Source of the DNA: Thermomonospora catenispora
Lineage (GTDB): Bacteria > Actinomycetota > Actinomycetes > Streptosporangiales > Streptosporangiaceae
NCBI RefSeq assembly: GCF_006363815.1
Contig: NZ_RRYT01000002.1
Location: 297,757 to 361,160, forward strand
Direction of reading: 5' to 3'
Length of the DNA stretch: 63,404 nt
How positions within the stretch are numbered: the first letter of the stretch is position 1; every line of letters begins with the position of its first letter. Position numbers and translations under genes: made by a program. The notes beneath the pieces were generated by a model, which was not told the DNA's origin, did not search any database, and saw only the letters and a list, made by a program, of their open reading frames with translations. Positions 55,166 through 63,404 of this stretch are shown here, in pieces.

Positions 55166-56377
55166 ATGGTCACCGATGCCCGGCCGGCCCGGAAGGGAAC
55201 GCGCAGGACACCGATGGCGGCGCTGTGCTCGGGCGTCGCCCTGATGAACGCGGTGATGGCGATGGCGGGCGCCGCGAGCACGCTCGTGGTGGGGGATCGG
55301 CTCGGGACCGGCTGGGGCGGCGTGCCGGTCACCGCCGGCGTCGTCGGGACGGGCGCGGGCGCGCTCGTCCTGACCCGGCTGATGCGGCGGGCGGGCCGGC
55401 GGGCCGCCCTGATCGCCGGCTATGTCGCGGCGTCGGTCGGGGCCTGCCTGACGGTCGCCGGGGTCCTGGGGGCCGGCGTGGCCGTCCTGATCGCCGGGAT
55501 GCCGCTGCTGGGGATCGGCAACGCGGGGGCGCAGCTGTCGCGCTACGCCGCCGCCGACCTGTATCCGCCGCGACGGCGGGGGTTCGCGATCGGGCTGGTG
55601 GTGTGGTCGGCCACCGTCGGGGCCGTCGGCGGCCCGCTGCTGCTCGATCCGGCCGACGACGCGGCCGCCGGAGCGGGCCTTCCGGCGCTCGCCGGGCCCT
55701 TCCTGCTGACGCTGCCGGCCTGCGCCGCCGCCGCGCTCGTCTCCGTCGGGGCGCCCGCCCGGACGGGAGGGGACGCCGCGCCGCCCGGGCCGCGGCGCGC
55801 CCTGGTGCGCGCCCCGGCCGTCCGGTCCGCGCTGGTCGTCATGGGGACGGCGCAGGTCGTGATGGTCGGGGTCATGACGGCCACGCCGCTGGAGATGCAC
55901 CGGCACGGCGACCACCTGGGGACGGTCGGGATCGTGCTGTCGGCGCACACGCTGGGCATGTACGCGCTGTCCCCGGTGACGGGCCGGCTGTTCGACCGCT
56001 TCGGGCCCCGGCCGGTGGCCCTGCTCGGCCTGCTCGGCCTGGTGCTCTCCTCCGGGCTGGCCGCCGTCGCCCCGGCGCGCGCGGCGGCCCTCTTCCTCCT
56101 CGGCTACGCCTGGAACCTGTGCTTCGTCGCCGGCAGCGGCCGGCTCGCCCGGGACCTGCCCGAGTCCGAGCGGTCCCGCGCCGAGGGCGCCGTCGACGCC
56201 GCGGTCTGGATCTCCGGGGCCGCCGCGAGCCTGCTCTCCACCGTGATCATGTCCGCGGGCGGCTACGGAGCCCTCGCCGCGACGGCCTGCGTCCTCGCCG
56301 GGGGGACCGCGCTCACCCGGCTCCGCCCGGGCCACGACGCGCCGACGGCCGCCGGTCCCGGGACGGCGCCCGGGTGA
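55166..56377 (+). CDS. MFS transporter
   Basis: A 403-residue protein with about twelve hydrophobic helices. The first helix pair includes ALCSGVALMNAVMAMAGAAS; a cytoplasmic RRAGRR-type loop lies in the first half and LFDRFGPRPVALLGLLGL in the second. I chose the ATG at 55166 because the upstream in-frame extension is not membrane-like. It is divergent from the Lrp/AsnC gene, so amino acid or analogue export is possible but unproven. Confidence 0.85.
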   Translation: MVTDARPARKGTRRTPMAALCSGVALMNAVMAMAGAASTLVVGDRLGTGWGGVPVTAGVVGTGAGALVLTRLMRRAGRRAALIAGYVAASVGACLTVAGVLGAGVAVLIAGMPLLGIGNAGAQLSRYAAADLYPPRRRGFAIGLVVWSATVGAVGGPLLLDPADDAAAGAGLPALAGPFLLTLPACAAAALVSVGAPARTGGDAAPPGPRRALVRAPAVRSALVVMGTAQVVMVGVMTATPLEMHRHGDHLGTVGIVLSAHTLGMYALSPVTGRLFDRFGPRPVALLGLLGLVLSSGLAAVAPARAAALFLLGYAWNLCFVAGSGRLARDLPESERSRAEGAVDAAVWISGAAASLLSTVIMSAGGYGALAATACVLAGGTALTRLRPGHDAPTAAGPGTAPG

Positions 56378-56452
56378 GACGGCCGGGCCGGGCGCGCCCC
56401 GGCCGGTCGTGCCCTCCTCGCGCCCCTTCCCCGCAGCGGACGGGTGGCTTCC

Positions 56453-56884
56453 TCACAGCAGACGGGTGGCGGTGCGGCCGGCGACGTCGACCTGCACCTC
56501 GTCGAAGCGCCCGGGGTGCTCGGCCAGCCAGACGCGGTCGGCCAGCACGAGAGGGTCGACCGGCTGGACGTGCGCGGTGCGCCACGGCCGACGGCGCAGG
56601 AAGGCCACGCGCATCGGCTTCGCCGGGAGCACCCCGTAGGCCACCGTGATCGCGTCGCCGGGCGGGTGGAGGCGCCGGACGCGGTGGGCGCCGAGCACGA
56701 GCTGACCGCGGGCCGCCTGCGGCAGCAGGGTGTGGGTGAACGGAGCTCCGCCGCCGGGGTCCACCACCAGGCGGAAGGGGGGCCCGCCGTCGCGGCGGAG
56801 GCGGGCGGACCACCCCGAGAGCGGTAAGACCAGCCGGTCCGCACGGTCACGGTCGGCGCCGCCCGAGGCGTGCGGCGCCGTCAT
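56453..56884 (-). CDS. Hypothetical protein coupled to a DksA-like gene, 143 aa
   Basis: Unrecognised soluble protein. It reads LVLPLSGWSARLRRDGG near the start, then VWLAEHPGRFDEVQVDVAG close to the end; mostly beta-strand-like with no catalytic signature. Its ATG overlaps the stop of the zinc-finger protein upstream (ATGA), so they are coupled. Function not assigned. Confidence 0.65.
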   Translation of the reverse strand: MTAPHASGGADRDRADRLVLPLSGWSARLRRDGGPPFRLVVDPGGGAPFTHTLLPQAARGQLVLGAHRVRRLHPPGDAITVAYGVLPAKPMRVAFLRRRPWRTAHVQPVDPLVLADRVWLAEHPGRFDEVQVDVAGRTATRLL

Positions 56885-57216
56885 CCGGCGGCCTCCGGCG
56901 CGCATCGCGGGCAGCGTCGGGTCAGCGGACGCAGCTTCAGCCGGGCGAAGGCGATAGGGGCGCCGCAGTCCTGACAGCGGCCGTAGTCTCCGGTCGCCAT
57001 GCGCTCCAGGGCCTCGTGCAGCTCGGCGGCGTCCGCCTCGGCGAGGGTGATCTCGGCGTACAGGGCGGTGCGCTCGCCGTCGGACCCGGTGTGGTCGCGC
57101 AGCTCGGCCAGCAGCCGGTCCAGCTCCAGGCTGCGCCACAGCAGCCGGCTCTGCAGCTGCTCGCGCAGCGCCTGGAGCTGGACGCTGGAGAGGTGACCGG
57201 GGGCGTCGAGCGGCAT
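56881..57216 (-). CDS. TraR/DksA-type zinc-finger protein, first copy
   Basis: A 111-residue protein. A helical N-terminal part (LQALREQLQSRLLWRSLELD) precedes a C-terminal four-cysteine zinc finger (CQDCGAPIAFARLKLRPLTR, then RCPRC). This is the DksA/TraR fold that enters the RNA polymerase secondary channel. AAGGAGGT lies upstream of the ATG, so expression should be high. A second, similar gene starts 92 nt upstream. Confidence 0.88.
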   Translation of the reverse strand: MPLDAPGHLSSVQLQALREQLQSRLLWRSLELDRLLAELRDHTGSDGERTALYAEITLAEADAAELHEALERMATGDYGRCQDCGAPIAFARLKLRPLTRRCPRCAPEAAG

Positions 57217-57307
57217 GGAGGACCTCCTTCGCCGGTCGGGGTCTGGGGGACGCGGCCGACGCCCGCCCGATCGCGGATGCGGGCCGGTCGCCGGCCGGGA
57301 CGCCGCA

Positions 57308-57646
57308 TCACCGCCGCCGCTGCTGGCAGCGCACGCAGAAACGGGCGTACGGCAGGATCTCCAGCCGGCCCTCGGGGATCGGCTCATTGCAGCCCTCGCA
57401 GATCCCGTAGGTGCCGGCGTCCAACCGGGCCAGGGCGGCCTCGACCTCTTCCAGGGTCTTGCGCAACGTGTCGAACCGCGTCAGCGCCGCCTCGTCGGAG
57501 CGCAGGTCGCCCCGGCTCTCCAGGACGGCCAGCTCCGCCGTCCGGGCATGGCGCTCCTGCTCCAGCCGTTCGCGGGCCAGTCGGGCGCCTGTGCCGCCCG
57601 GCCTGCGATCGTCGGCCGTACCGCGAGTGGCGTCGTTCACGGTCAT
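57308..57646 (-). CDS. TraR/DksA-type zinc-finger protein, second copy
   Basis: A 112-residue paralogue. A long helical region (ERLEQERHARTAELAVLESR) precedes the zinc finger CEGCNEPIPEGRLEILPYAR with FCVRC. GLEILPYARFCVRCQ is close to the family consensus. It starts downstream of an intrinsic terminator (57689-57718), so readthrough may be regulated. Whether the copy binds RNA polymerase cannot be shown from sequence alone. Confidence 0.88.
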   Translation of the reverse strand: MTVNDATRGTADDRRPGGTGARLARERLEQERHARTAELAVLESRGDLRSDEAALTRFDTLRKTLEEVEAALARLDAGTYGICEGCNEPIPEGRLEILPYARFCVRCQQRRR

Positions 57647-57663
57647 CGCAGAGACTCCCTTCG

Positions 57664-57680
57664 GGCACCGCCTCGGTGCC
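57664..57680 (-). promoter_or_regulatory. Second hairpin in the zinc-finger gene leader
   Basis: GGCACCG and CGGTGCC form a perfect 7-bp stem around a 3-nt loop, 18 nt upstream of the start codon. Confidence 0.4.
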
Positions 57681-57688
57681 GGGTAATC

Positions 57689-57718
57689 GAAAAGCCCCCC
57701 ACGTCGTCGTGGAGGGCT
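57689..57718 (-). terminator. Leader terminator upstream of the second zinc-finger gene
   Basis: On the minus strand AGCCCTCCACG pairs with CGTGGGGGGCT (one mismatch) around ACGA, then TTTTC. It is an intrinsic terminator located about 43 nt before the ATG at 57646, so it either ends an upstream RNA or attenuates this gene. Confidence 0.6.
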
Positions 57719-57915
57719 GCGCCGCCGGCGTCCGACCGCGGACGCGGACGGGGACCGGACGCCGACGGCGCGACTGGGTTCCGGCTTCTCCGTCCACCAT
57801 GAGCGGAGGACGCGGCGACCGCCATCGGGGACGACACTCATTTCCTCGGTGAGCGGGCATGTATCCCCCGGGCCGGATGTTCCCGGCGGCTCGGGGACGG
57901 CGGCACGATGGACAT

Positions 57916-58953
57916 ATGAGGGCGCCTACCGCGGATGAAGCGCCCGCAGCCCGGCCGGGTGAGGCCGGAGATGACGGGAGACTGCGTTCGGTGCGGCTGT
58001 TTTGGCGGGTGTTCTGGCTGAACGCGCTGGTCGGCGCGGTCGCCACCGTGCTGTTGATGATCGGCCCCTGGACGGTGTCGGCCCCCATCCGGCTGATCGA
58101 GGCGGTGGTGCTGCTGGCCGGCCTGGCGGTGCTGCTCACGTTGAACGCGGCCCTGCTGCGCTGGGGCCTGGCGCCGCTGGAACGCCTCACCCGGATGATG
58201 ACCACCGTCGACCTGCTGCGCCCCGGGCAGCGGCTGCCCGTCACCGGCAGCGGCGAGGTCGCGGCGCTGATCGACACCTTCAACCAGATGCTGGCGCGGC
58301 TGGAGGCCGAACGCGGGGCCAGCAGCGCCCGCGCCCTCTACGCCCAGGAGGAGGAGCGCCGCCGCATCGCCCGGGAACTGCACGATGAGATCGGCCAGAG
58401 CCTGACCGCCGTGCTGCTGGAGCTCAAGCGGCTCACCGACCGGGTCCCCGAGCCGTTGCGGGAGGATCTCGCCTACGCTCAGGAGACCACGCGCAACAGC
58501 CTGGAGGAGGTGCGCCGCATCGCCCACCGGCTGCGTCCCGACGTGCTGGAGGACCTGGGACTGGTCAGCGCGTTGACCGCGCTGACCTCGCAGTTCGCCG
58601 CCCACACGTCCCTGCGCATCCACCGCAGCCTCTCCTCCGGCCTGCCGCAGCTGAGCCCGCACGTGGAACTGGCGCTGTACCGGGTCGCCCAGGAGGCCCT
58701 GACCAACACCGCCCGCCACGCCGACGCCACCGCCGCCGAGCTGAGCCTGACCCCCGTCGACGGCGGGGTGCTGCTTCGCGTCGACGACGACGGCAAGGGC
58801 ATCGAGGGGCGGCCCGAGGGCACCGGCATCCAGGGCATGCGCGAACGCGCCCTGCTGGTCGGCGGAGAGCTCACCATCGGCCCCGGCCCCCGGGGCGGCA
58901 CCCGCGTCTCCCTGTTCGTGCCCACCAGCTCTGCCGGCGAGGAAAAGACATGA
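57916..58953 (+). CDS. NarL-type sensor histidine kinase
   Basis: A 345-residue sensor. Two membrane helices flank a very short loop (about residues 30-80), followed by a HAMP-like segment. The phosphorylated His is H156 in ARELHDEIGQSL; the ATPase domain has ALYRVAQEALTNTARHADA, DDDGKGI and GTGIQGMRERA. No extracellular sensor domain is present, so it may sense through the membrane. No Shine-Dalgarno is seen at the ATG. It overlaps the response regulator by 4 nt. Confidence 0.9.
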   Translation: MRAPTADEAPAARPGEAGDDGRLRSVRLFWRVFWLNALVGAVATVLLMIGPWTVSAPIRLIEAVVLLAGLAVLLTLNAALLRWGLAPLERLTRMMTTVDLLRPGQRLPVTGSGEVAALIDTFNQMLARLEAERGASSARALYAQEEERRRIARELHDEIGQSLTAVLLELKRLTDRVPEPLREDLAYAQETTRNSLEEVRRIAHRLRPDVLEDLGLVSALTALTSQFAAHTSLRIHRSLSSGLPQLSPHVELALYRVAQEALTNTARHADATAAELSLTPVDGGVLLRVDDDGKGIEGRPEGTGIQGMRERALLVGGELTIGPGPRGGTRVSLFVPTSSAGEEKT

Positions 58954-59606
58954 CAGCCATCCGCAAGACCCGCATCCTGCTGGCCGACGACCATGCGCTG
59001 GTGCGCCGGGGCGTCCGGCTCATCCTGGACGGCGAACCCGATCTGCAGGTGGTCGCCGAGGCCGGAGACGGGGCCGAGGCGATCGAGCTGCTCCAGGAGG
59101 TGGAGGCCGACCTGGCCATCCTGGACGTGGCCATGCCCAGGATGACCGGCCTGCAGGCGGCCCGTGAACTGTCCCGGCGCCACCCGGACCTGCGGCTGCT
59201 CATCCTCACCATGCACGACAACGAGCAGTACCTCTTCGAGGCGCTCAAGGCGGGCGCGGCGGGGTACGTGCTCAAGTCGCTGGCCGACCGCGACCTGGTG
59301 CAGGCGTGCCGGGCGGCGATGCGCGGCGAGCCGTTCCTGTACCCCGGCGCGGTCACCACCCTGATCCGCAGCTATCTCGACCAGGCCCGCCAGGGCGGCC
59401 CGCTCGACACCCCGCTGACCCACCGCGAGGAGGAGATCCTCAAGCTCGTCGCCGAGGGCCACTCCTCCAAGGAGATCGCCGACACCCTCGTCATCAGCGT
59501 CAAGACCGTCGAACGCCACCGCGCCAACATCCTGGCCAAGCTCGGGCTCAAGGACCGCCTGGAGCTGACCCGCTACGCCATCCGCACCGGCCTGATCGAG
59601 CCCTGA
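58950..59606 (+). CDS. NarL/FixJ-type response regulator
   Basis: A 218-residue regulator. The receiver has the phosphoacceptor D59 in AILDVAMPRMTG and a conserved Lys in YVLKSLAD. The LuxR-type HTH at the C-terminus is LTHREEEILKLVAEGHSSKE, then TVERHRANILAKLGLKDR. It is partner to the kinase before it; its targets are unknown but may include neighbouring debranching-enzyme or zinc-finger genes. Confidence 0.92.
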   Translation: MTAIRKTRILLADDHALVRRGVRLILDGEPDLQVVAEAGDGAEAIELLQEVEADLAILDVAMPRMTGLQAARELSRRHPDLRLLILTMHDNEQYLFEALKAGAAGYVLKSLADRDLVQACRAAMRGEPFLYPGAVTTLIRSYLDQARQGGPLDTPLTHREEEILKLVAEGHSSKEIADTLVISVKTVERHRANILAKLGLKDRLELTRYAIRTGLIEP

Positions 59607-59770
59607 CCCCGCCGCCGGCCGTCCCCACGCCGCGCCGCCCGGCCGGCCGAGCCTCCCGCCCCGGCCCGATGATCGCGGGACCGGAGGCGCCCTTGGCGCG
59701 GGCAGGTATATCTGTGTGCCGGGACCGGTCCGTCATCACGAGAACGCAGGCGACGAGGTGAACGAGACCG

Positions 59771-61927
59771 ATGGCGAACGGCTGGGTGCAGGCGTCCGAA
59801 CCGATGACGCTGGGGGCGGGTGCGGTGACCCTCGTGGAGGGGGCCTCCTTCTGCGTGTGCGCGCCGTCCGGGGACATCGCGCCGGGCGGGGCGCATGGGG
59901 TGTTCTTCGCCGACACCCGGGTGCTGTCCCGGTGGGAGCTGCGGATCGACGAGGAGGCGGTCGAACCGCTGACGGTCGTCCCCAAGGAGCCGTTCCGGGC
60001 GCTGTTCGTGGGCCGGGCGCGGCCCCGGCCGGGACGGGCCGACAGCACCCTGCTGGTGCAGCGGGACCGGTACGTGGGGGTCGGCCTGCGCGAGGACGTC
60101 ACCTTGGAGAACCTCAGCGGTGAGCCGGTCGGCTGCCGGGTGGAGCTGGCGGTCGACTCCGACTTCGCCGACCTGTTCGAGGTGAAGGCCGACCATGTGC
60201 GACGGCGCGCCCGGGTGGAGCAGGAGGCCGTCGCCGGAGAGCTGCGGATCACCGGGCGCTTCCCCGACGGGCACACCCGCGGCGTACGCCTCACCTCCGA
60301 CCAGGAGATGATCGCGGGGGCGGGGAGGCTGGCCTTCCGGGTGGTGGTGCCGCCGCGGGAGACCTGGCGGGTCACCCTGCAACTGCATCCCAGCGTGGAC
60401 GGGCACGAGCCGCCCCCTCGCTACCCCACCCACCGACCGGTGGAGCAGGCCGTCCCGGTGCGGCGGCTGCGGGACTGGGAGCGCGAGTCGCCCGAGGTCG
60501 AGTGCGACGATCCGGCGCTGGAGCGGGCGCTGCGGCGCAGCCGGCTGGACCTGGGGGCGCTGCGGCTGTTCGACCCGGACGCGCCGGAGGGGCCGAGCGC
60601 GGTCGCCGCGGGGGCGCCGTGGTTCATGACGCTGTTCGGGCGGGACTCGCTGATCACCTCGTACATGTCGCTGCCGCTGGACCACGGGCTGGCGGTCGGC
60701 ACCCTGCGGGCGCTGGCCAGGCGGCAGGGGACCAAGAGCGACCCGCTCACCGAGGAGGAGCCCGGCAAGATCATGCACGAGCTGCGGTCGGGCACCGACA
60801 CCGCCGGGATGCTCGGCGGATCGCAGGCGTACTACGGGACGGTGGACGCCACGCCGCTGTTCGTGATGCTGCTGGGCGAGCTGTACCGGTGGGGGCTGCA
60901 CCGCGACGAGGTGGACCGGCTGCTGCCGCACGCCGACCGGGCGCTGGAGTGGATCGAGGAGTACGGCGACGCGGACGGGGACCTGTTCGTGGAGTATCGC
61001 CGCAAGACCGACCGGGGCCTGGTCAACCAGGGCTGGAAGGACTCCTTCGACGGGATCAACTTCGCCGACGGGCGGATCGCCGAGCCGCCGATCGCGCTGG
61101 CCGAGGTGCAGGGGTATGTGTACGCCGCGTACGTGGCGCGCGCCCACATCGCCCGGGAGCGCGGGGACGCCGAAGTGTTCGGGCACTACCGCGACAAGGC
61201 GCTGCGGCTGCGCAAGGCGTTCAACGAGACGTTCTGGCTGGAGGACCGCGGATACTTCGCCGTGGGACTGGACCGCGACAAGCGGCCCATCGACGCCCTG
61301 GCCTCCAACATGGGCCACTGCCTGTGGACGGGCATCGTCGACCCCGCCAAGGCGCGCAGCGTGGCCGACCGGCTGATGTCGCCGCAGATGTTCAGCGGGT
61401 GGGGCGTGCGGACCCTGGCCTGCGACATGGGAGCCTACAACCCGATGAGCTACCACAACGGGTCGGTGTGGCCGCACGACTGCGCGCTGATCGCCACCGG
61501 GTTGATGCGGTACGGGTTCGTGGCGGAGGCACACCGGCTGGTGCGGGGGCTGCTGGACGCCGCGACCGCGTTCGGAGGACGGCTGCCGGAGCTGTTCTGC
61601 GGCTTCGACCGCTCCCGCTATGAGGCTCCGGTGCCGTACCCGACCTCCTGCTCGCCGCAGGCGTGGGCGGCGGCCGCGCCGGTGCAGCTGCTGCGCGTCC
61701 TGCTGCGGCTGGATCCGGCGATCCCGCAGGGGCGGGTGTGGTGCGCGCCCGCCCTGCCGGAGTCGATCACCGAGCTGACGGTGCGCGGGCTGCCGCTGGC
61801 GGGGGGCCGGGTGACGGTGACCCGCGACGGGGTGACCGGCCTGCCGGACGGGGTGGAGCTCATCGCCCGGCCCCGCGATCCGCTGGCGGCGCTGGAGGGG
61901 CGGCCGGAAACGGCCACCCGAGGTTAG
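59771..61927 (+). CDS. Glycogen-debranching/amylo-alpha-1,6-glucosidase-type protein
   Basis: A 718-residue protein. An N-terminal beta-rich debranching domain (GAHGVFFADTRVLSRWELRI) leads to an (alpha/alpha)6 barrel of the GDE/GH15-like kind (LFGRDSLITSYMSLPLDHGL, NQGWKDSFDGINFADGRIA, ACDMGAYNPMSYHNGSVWPH). Acidic residues in KDSFDG are candidate catalytic acids. It lies before a GT4 gene, a common neighbouring pair in actinobacteria; a role in glycogen or glucan turnover is inferred. Confidence 0.85.
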   Translation: MANGWVQASEPMTLGAGAVTLVEGASFCVCAPSGDIAPGGAHGVFFADTRVLSRWELRIDEEAVEPLTVVPKEPFRALFVGRARPRPGRADSTLLVQRDRYVGVGLREDVTLENLSGEPVGCRVELAVDSDFADLFEVKADHVRRRARVEQEAVAGELRITGRFPDGHTRGVRLTSDQEMIAGAGRLAFRVVVPPRETWRVTLQLHPSVDGHEPPPRYPTHRPVEQAVPVRRLRDWERESPEVECDDPALERALRRSRLDLGALRLFDPDAPEGPSAVAAGAPWFMTLFGRDSLITSYMSLPLDHGLAVGTLRALARRQGTKSDPLTEEEPGKIMHELRSGTDTAGMLGGSQAYYGTVDATPLFVMLLGELYRWGLHRDEVDRLLPHADRALEWIEEYGDADGDLFVEYRRKTDRGLVNQGWKDSFDGINFADGRIAEPPIALAEVQGYVYAAYVARAHIARERGDAEVFGHYRDKALRLRKAFNETFWLEDRGYFAVGLDRDKRPIDALASNMGHCLWTGIVDPAKARSVADRLMSPQMFSGWGVRTLACDMGAYNPMSYHNGSVWPHDCALIATGLMRYGFVAEAHRLVRGLLDAATAFGGRLPELFCGFDRSRYEAPVPYPTSCSPQAWAAAAPVQLLRVLLRLDPAIPQGRVWCAPALPESITELTVRGLPLAGGRVTVTRDGVTGLPDGVELIARPRDPLAALEGRPETATRG

Positions 61928-61948
61928 GCATCGTTCACTCAAGCCGGA

Positions 61949-61978
61949 TTGCGAAGAAATCTTCAATCTGAGTTATAA
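61949..61978 (+). promoter_or_regulatory. GT4 gene promoter candidate
   Basis: TTGCGA (61949-61954) and TTATAA (61973-61978) are 18 nt apart in an AT-rich block, about 148 nt before the GT4 start. The small repeat GAAGA-AA-TCTTC (61953-61964) overlaps it. Confidence 0.5.
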
Positions 61979-62125
61979 CTTTTTCGGGGTCGATCCCCCG
62001 CGGTCTTCTTCGACGAGCTGAGCGAGCCCACCGGGACGGCACGGGCTCCGCCCCGGCCGCGCATCGCCCGAGGCGAGGAGGGTTCGCCGGCCGCTTGTCG
62101 CACCCAGGAAAGGAGGCCTCCGCCC

Positions 62126-63223
62126 ATGAGCAGCCTCGGTGCCGTTCCGCTGCGGGTCGCACTGGTCGCTCCGCCGTGGTTCGACGTTCCGCCGCGCGCC
62201 TACGGCGGGATCGAGGCGATGGTCGCCGACCTGGCGACCGCACTGGACCGACGCGGGCACGAGGTGGTGCTGATCGGCGCCGGCCGGAACGGCACCCCCG
62301 CCCGATTCCTCCCGACCTACGCCGAGGCTCCCTCCCCCCGCCTCGGGGAGCCCGTCCCCGAGGTCGTGCACGCCGCCGCGGCCACCCGTCTCCTGGACGA
62401 GCTGGACGTGCACATCGTCCACGACCACTCGCTGGCCGGCCCTCTGACCGCCCGCGGCCGCGCCGTCCCGACCGTCGCGACCGTGCACGGTCCGGTGACC
62501 GGGGACCTGGCCCGCTACTACGCCGAACTGGGCGACGCCGTGGGCCTGGTCGCCCTCTCCGACGCCCAGCGCCGCGCCGCCCCCGGCCTCAACTGGGTCG
62601 GCACGGTGCCCAACGCCGTCGACGTGGACACCTTCCCGTTCCGCGCCGACAAGGAGGACTTCGTCCTGTTCATCGGCCGGTTCAACCCCGACAAGGGCGC
62701 GCACCTGGCGATCGACGCGGCACGCGCCGCCGGCCGCCGCATCGTGCTGGCGGGCAAGCTCAACGAACGGCCCGAGCGCGACTACTTCGCCGCCGAGATC
62801 GAGCCCCGCCTCGGCCCCGACGTGGAGTACGTGGGCGAGGCGGACGGCGCCCTCAAGCGCGACCTGTTCTCCCGCGCCCGCTGCCTGCTCTTCCCGATCC
62901 AGTGGGAGGAGCCGTTCGGCATGGTGATGATCGAGGCCATGGCGTGCGGCACCCCGGTGGTCGCCCTGGGCCGCGGCGCCGTCCCCGAGGTCGTCGTCGA
63001 CGGCCGCACCGGCTACATCCTGGACGACCCGGCCGACCTCCCCGAGGCCGTCGACCGGGTCGACCGGATCCGGCCCGCCGACTGCCGCGAGCACGTGGCG
63101 GCCAACTTCGACGTCTCCGTCATGGGGCGCCGGTACGAGCAGGTCTACCTGTCCCTGCTCGGTCTTCCCGCCGGCCGGCCGCCGTTCACGACCGTGCCCG
63201 ACGGCCTGGCCCTGGCCGGCTGA
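62126..63223 (+). CDS. Glycosyltransferase family 4 protein
   Basis: A 365-residue GT-B enzyme. The N-terminal domain has PPRAYGGIEAMVADLATAL and the C-terminal domain FVLFIGRFNPDKGAHLAIDA. The donor-binding E-x7-E motif is EEPFGMVMIEAM. AAGGAGG lies upstream of the ATG. Donor and acceptor are not evident; the upstream debranching-type enzyme suggests glucan metabolism. Confidence 0.9.
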   Translation: MSSLGAVPLRVALVAPPWFDVPPRAYGGIEAMVADLATALDRRGHEVVLIGAGRNGTPARFLPTYAEAPSPRLGEPVPEVVHAAAATRLLDELDVHIVHDHSLAGPLTARGRAVPTVATVHGPVTGDLARYYAELGDAVGLVALSDAQRRAAPGLNWVGTVPNAVDVDTFPFRADKEDFVLFIGRFNPDKGAHLAIDAARAAGRRIVLAGKLNERPERDYFAAEIEPRLGPDVEYVGEADGALKRDLFSRARCLLFPIQWEEPFGMVMIEAMACGTPVVALGRGAVPEVVVDGRTGYILDDPADLPEAVDRVDRIRPADCREHVAANFDVSVMGRRYEQVYLSLLGLPAGRPPFTTVPDGLALAG

Positions 63224-63240
63224 CCGCGAGCCGGTCCGAC

Positions 63241-63275
63241 CGGCCCCGGCCGCATCGTCCGGGCGGCCGGGGCCG
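63241..63275 (+). terminator. Terminator after the GT4 gene, 13-bp stem
   Basis: CGGCCCCGGCCGC (63241-63253) pairs perfectly with 63263-63275 across 9 nt. No U-tract follows. No gene is seen from here to the window end. Confidence 0.65.
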
Positions 63276-63404
63276 CGCGGGCACGCGCCGGCGGCGCCGA
63301 GCGGGTGAAGGGGATGCCGCACGTTCGAACGTCGCCGGGCCGTCACGCCTCCGCGGCGTCTCGGGCGGGCGGCCCCGGCGTGCGTCGGGGGCGCCGCCGC
63401 GGCC

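Overview
The window is about 63.4 kb of very GC-rich DNA with actinobacterial hallmarks: GTG and TTG starts, a gatCAB amidotransferase operon, an F420-type LLM oxidoreductase, XRE/DUF397 regulator pairs, leaderless promoters, a steroid-degradation cluster, and long GC hairpins at gene ends. Gene content points to a Streptosporangiales-like actinomycete (Actinomadura/Thermomonospora type); that placement is inference. No CRISPR array, rRNA or replication origin was seen.

Layout. 1-1.5 kb: the start of an MFS exporter and a TetR regulator with its operator. 1.6-7 kb: cysteine desulfurase, a hypothetical, mnmA (tRNA 2-thiolation, using sulfur from the desulfurase), an LLM oxidoreductase and a MetE C-domain protein. 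7-10 kb: a secreted lipase and ligA. 10.4-13.6 kb: a membrane GGDEF-EAL protein followed by a tandem segmental duplication that produced two small membrane-protein genes and a decayed EAL fragment. 13.7-17 kb: gatCAB. 17.3-22.7 kb: a PQQ-type sugar dehydrogenase lipoprotein, a 2-hydroxyacid dehydrogenase and a second, PAS-containing GGDEF-EAL protein.

22.7-39.2 kb is largely branched-chain amino acid and serine synthesis: ilvBNC behind a leader-peptide attenuator, a PadR-controlled ABC exporter, a membrane glycosyltransferase, serA, a 36-codon small gene, leuB, ilvE and cimA. cimA has its own leader peptide with three consecutive Ile codons and an intrinsic terminator, which I read as isoleucine-sensing attenuation.

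39.5-42.7 kb is the most unusual part. An antibiotic-biosynthesis-monooxygenase-like gene is split in frame by a 2.8-kb insert bounded by a 3-bp CCA core. Rejoining the halves restores a 118-residue ORF. The insert has no recombinase gene; it carries a WhiJ/BldB-type regulatory module (XRE-DUF5753, DUF397, HATPase, small membrane protein), two unknown small proteins and an array of GGTTG-type boxes between the divergent promoters.

42.8-49.5 kb: a CBM2-like membrane protein, a fumarylacetoacetate-hydrolase family enzyme, tRNA-Gln and tRNA-Glu, a two-subunit CoA-transferase, an IclR regulator and an HsaB-like flavin reductase. 49.7-54.5 kb: an hsaD-kstD-kshB-hsaA-like steroid ring-degradation operon without hsaC or kshA. 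54.5-63.4 kb: an Lrp/AsnC regulator divergent from an MFS transporter, two DksA/TraR-type zinc-finger proteins with a hypothetical, a NarL-type two-component pair, a glycogen-debranching-type glycosidase and a GT4 glycosyltransferase.
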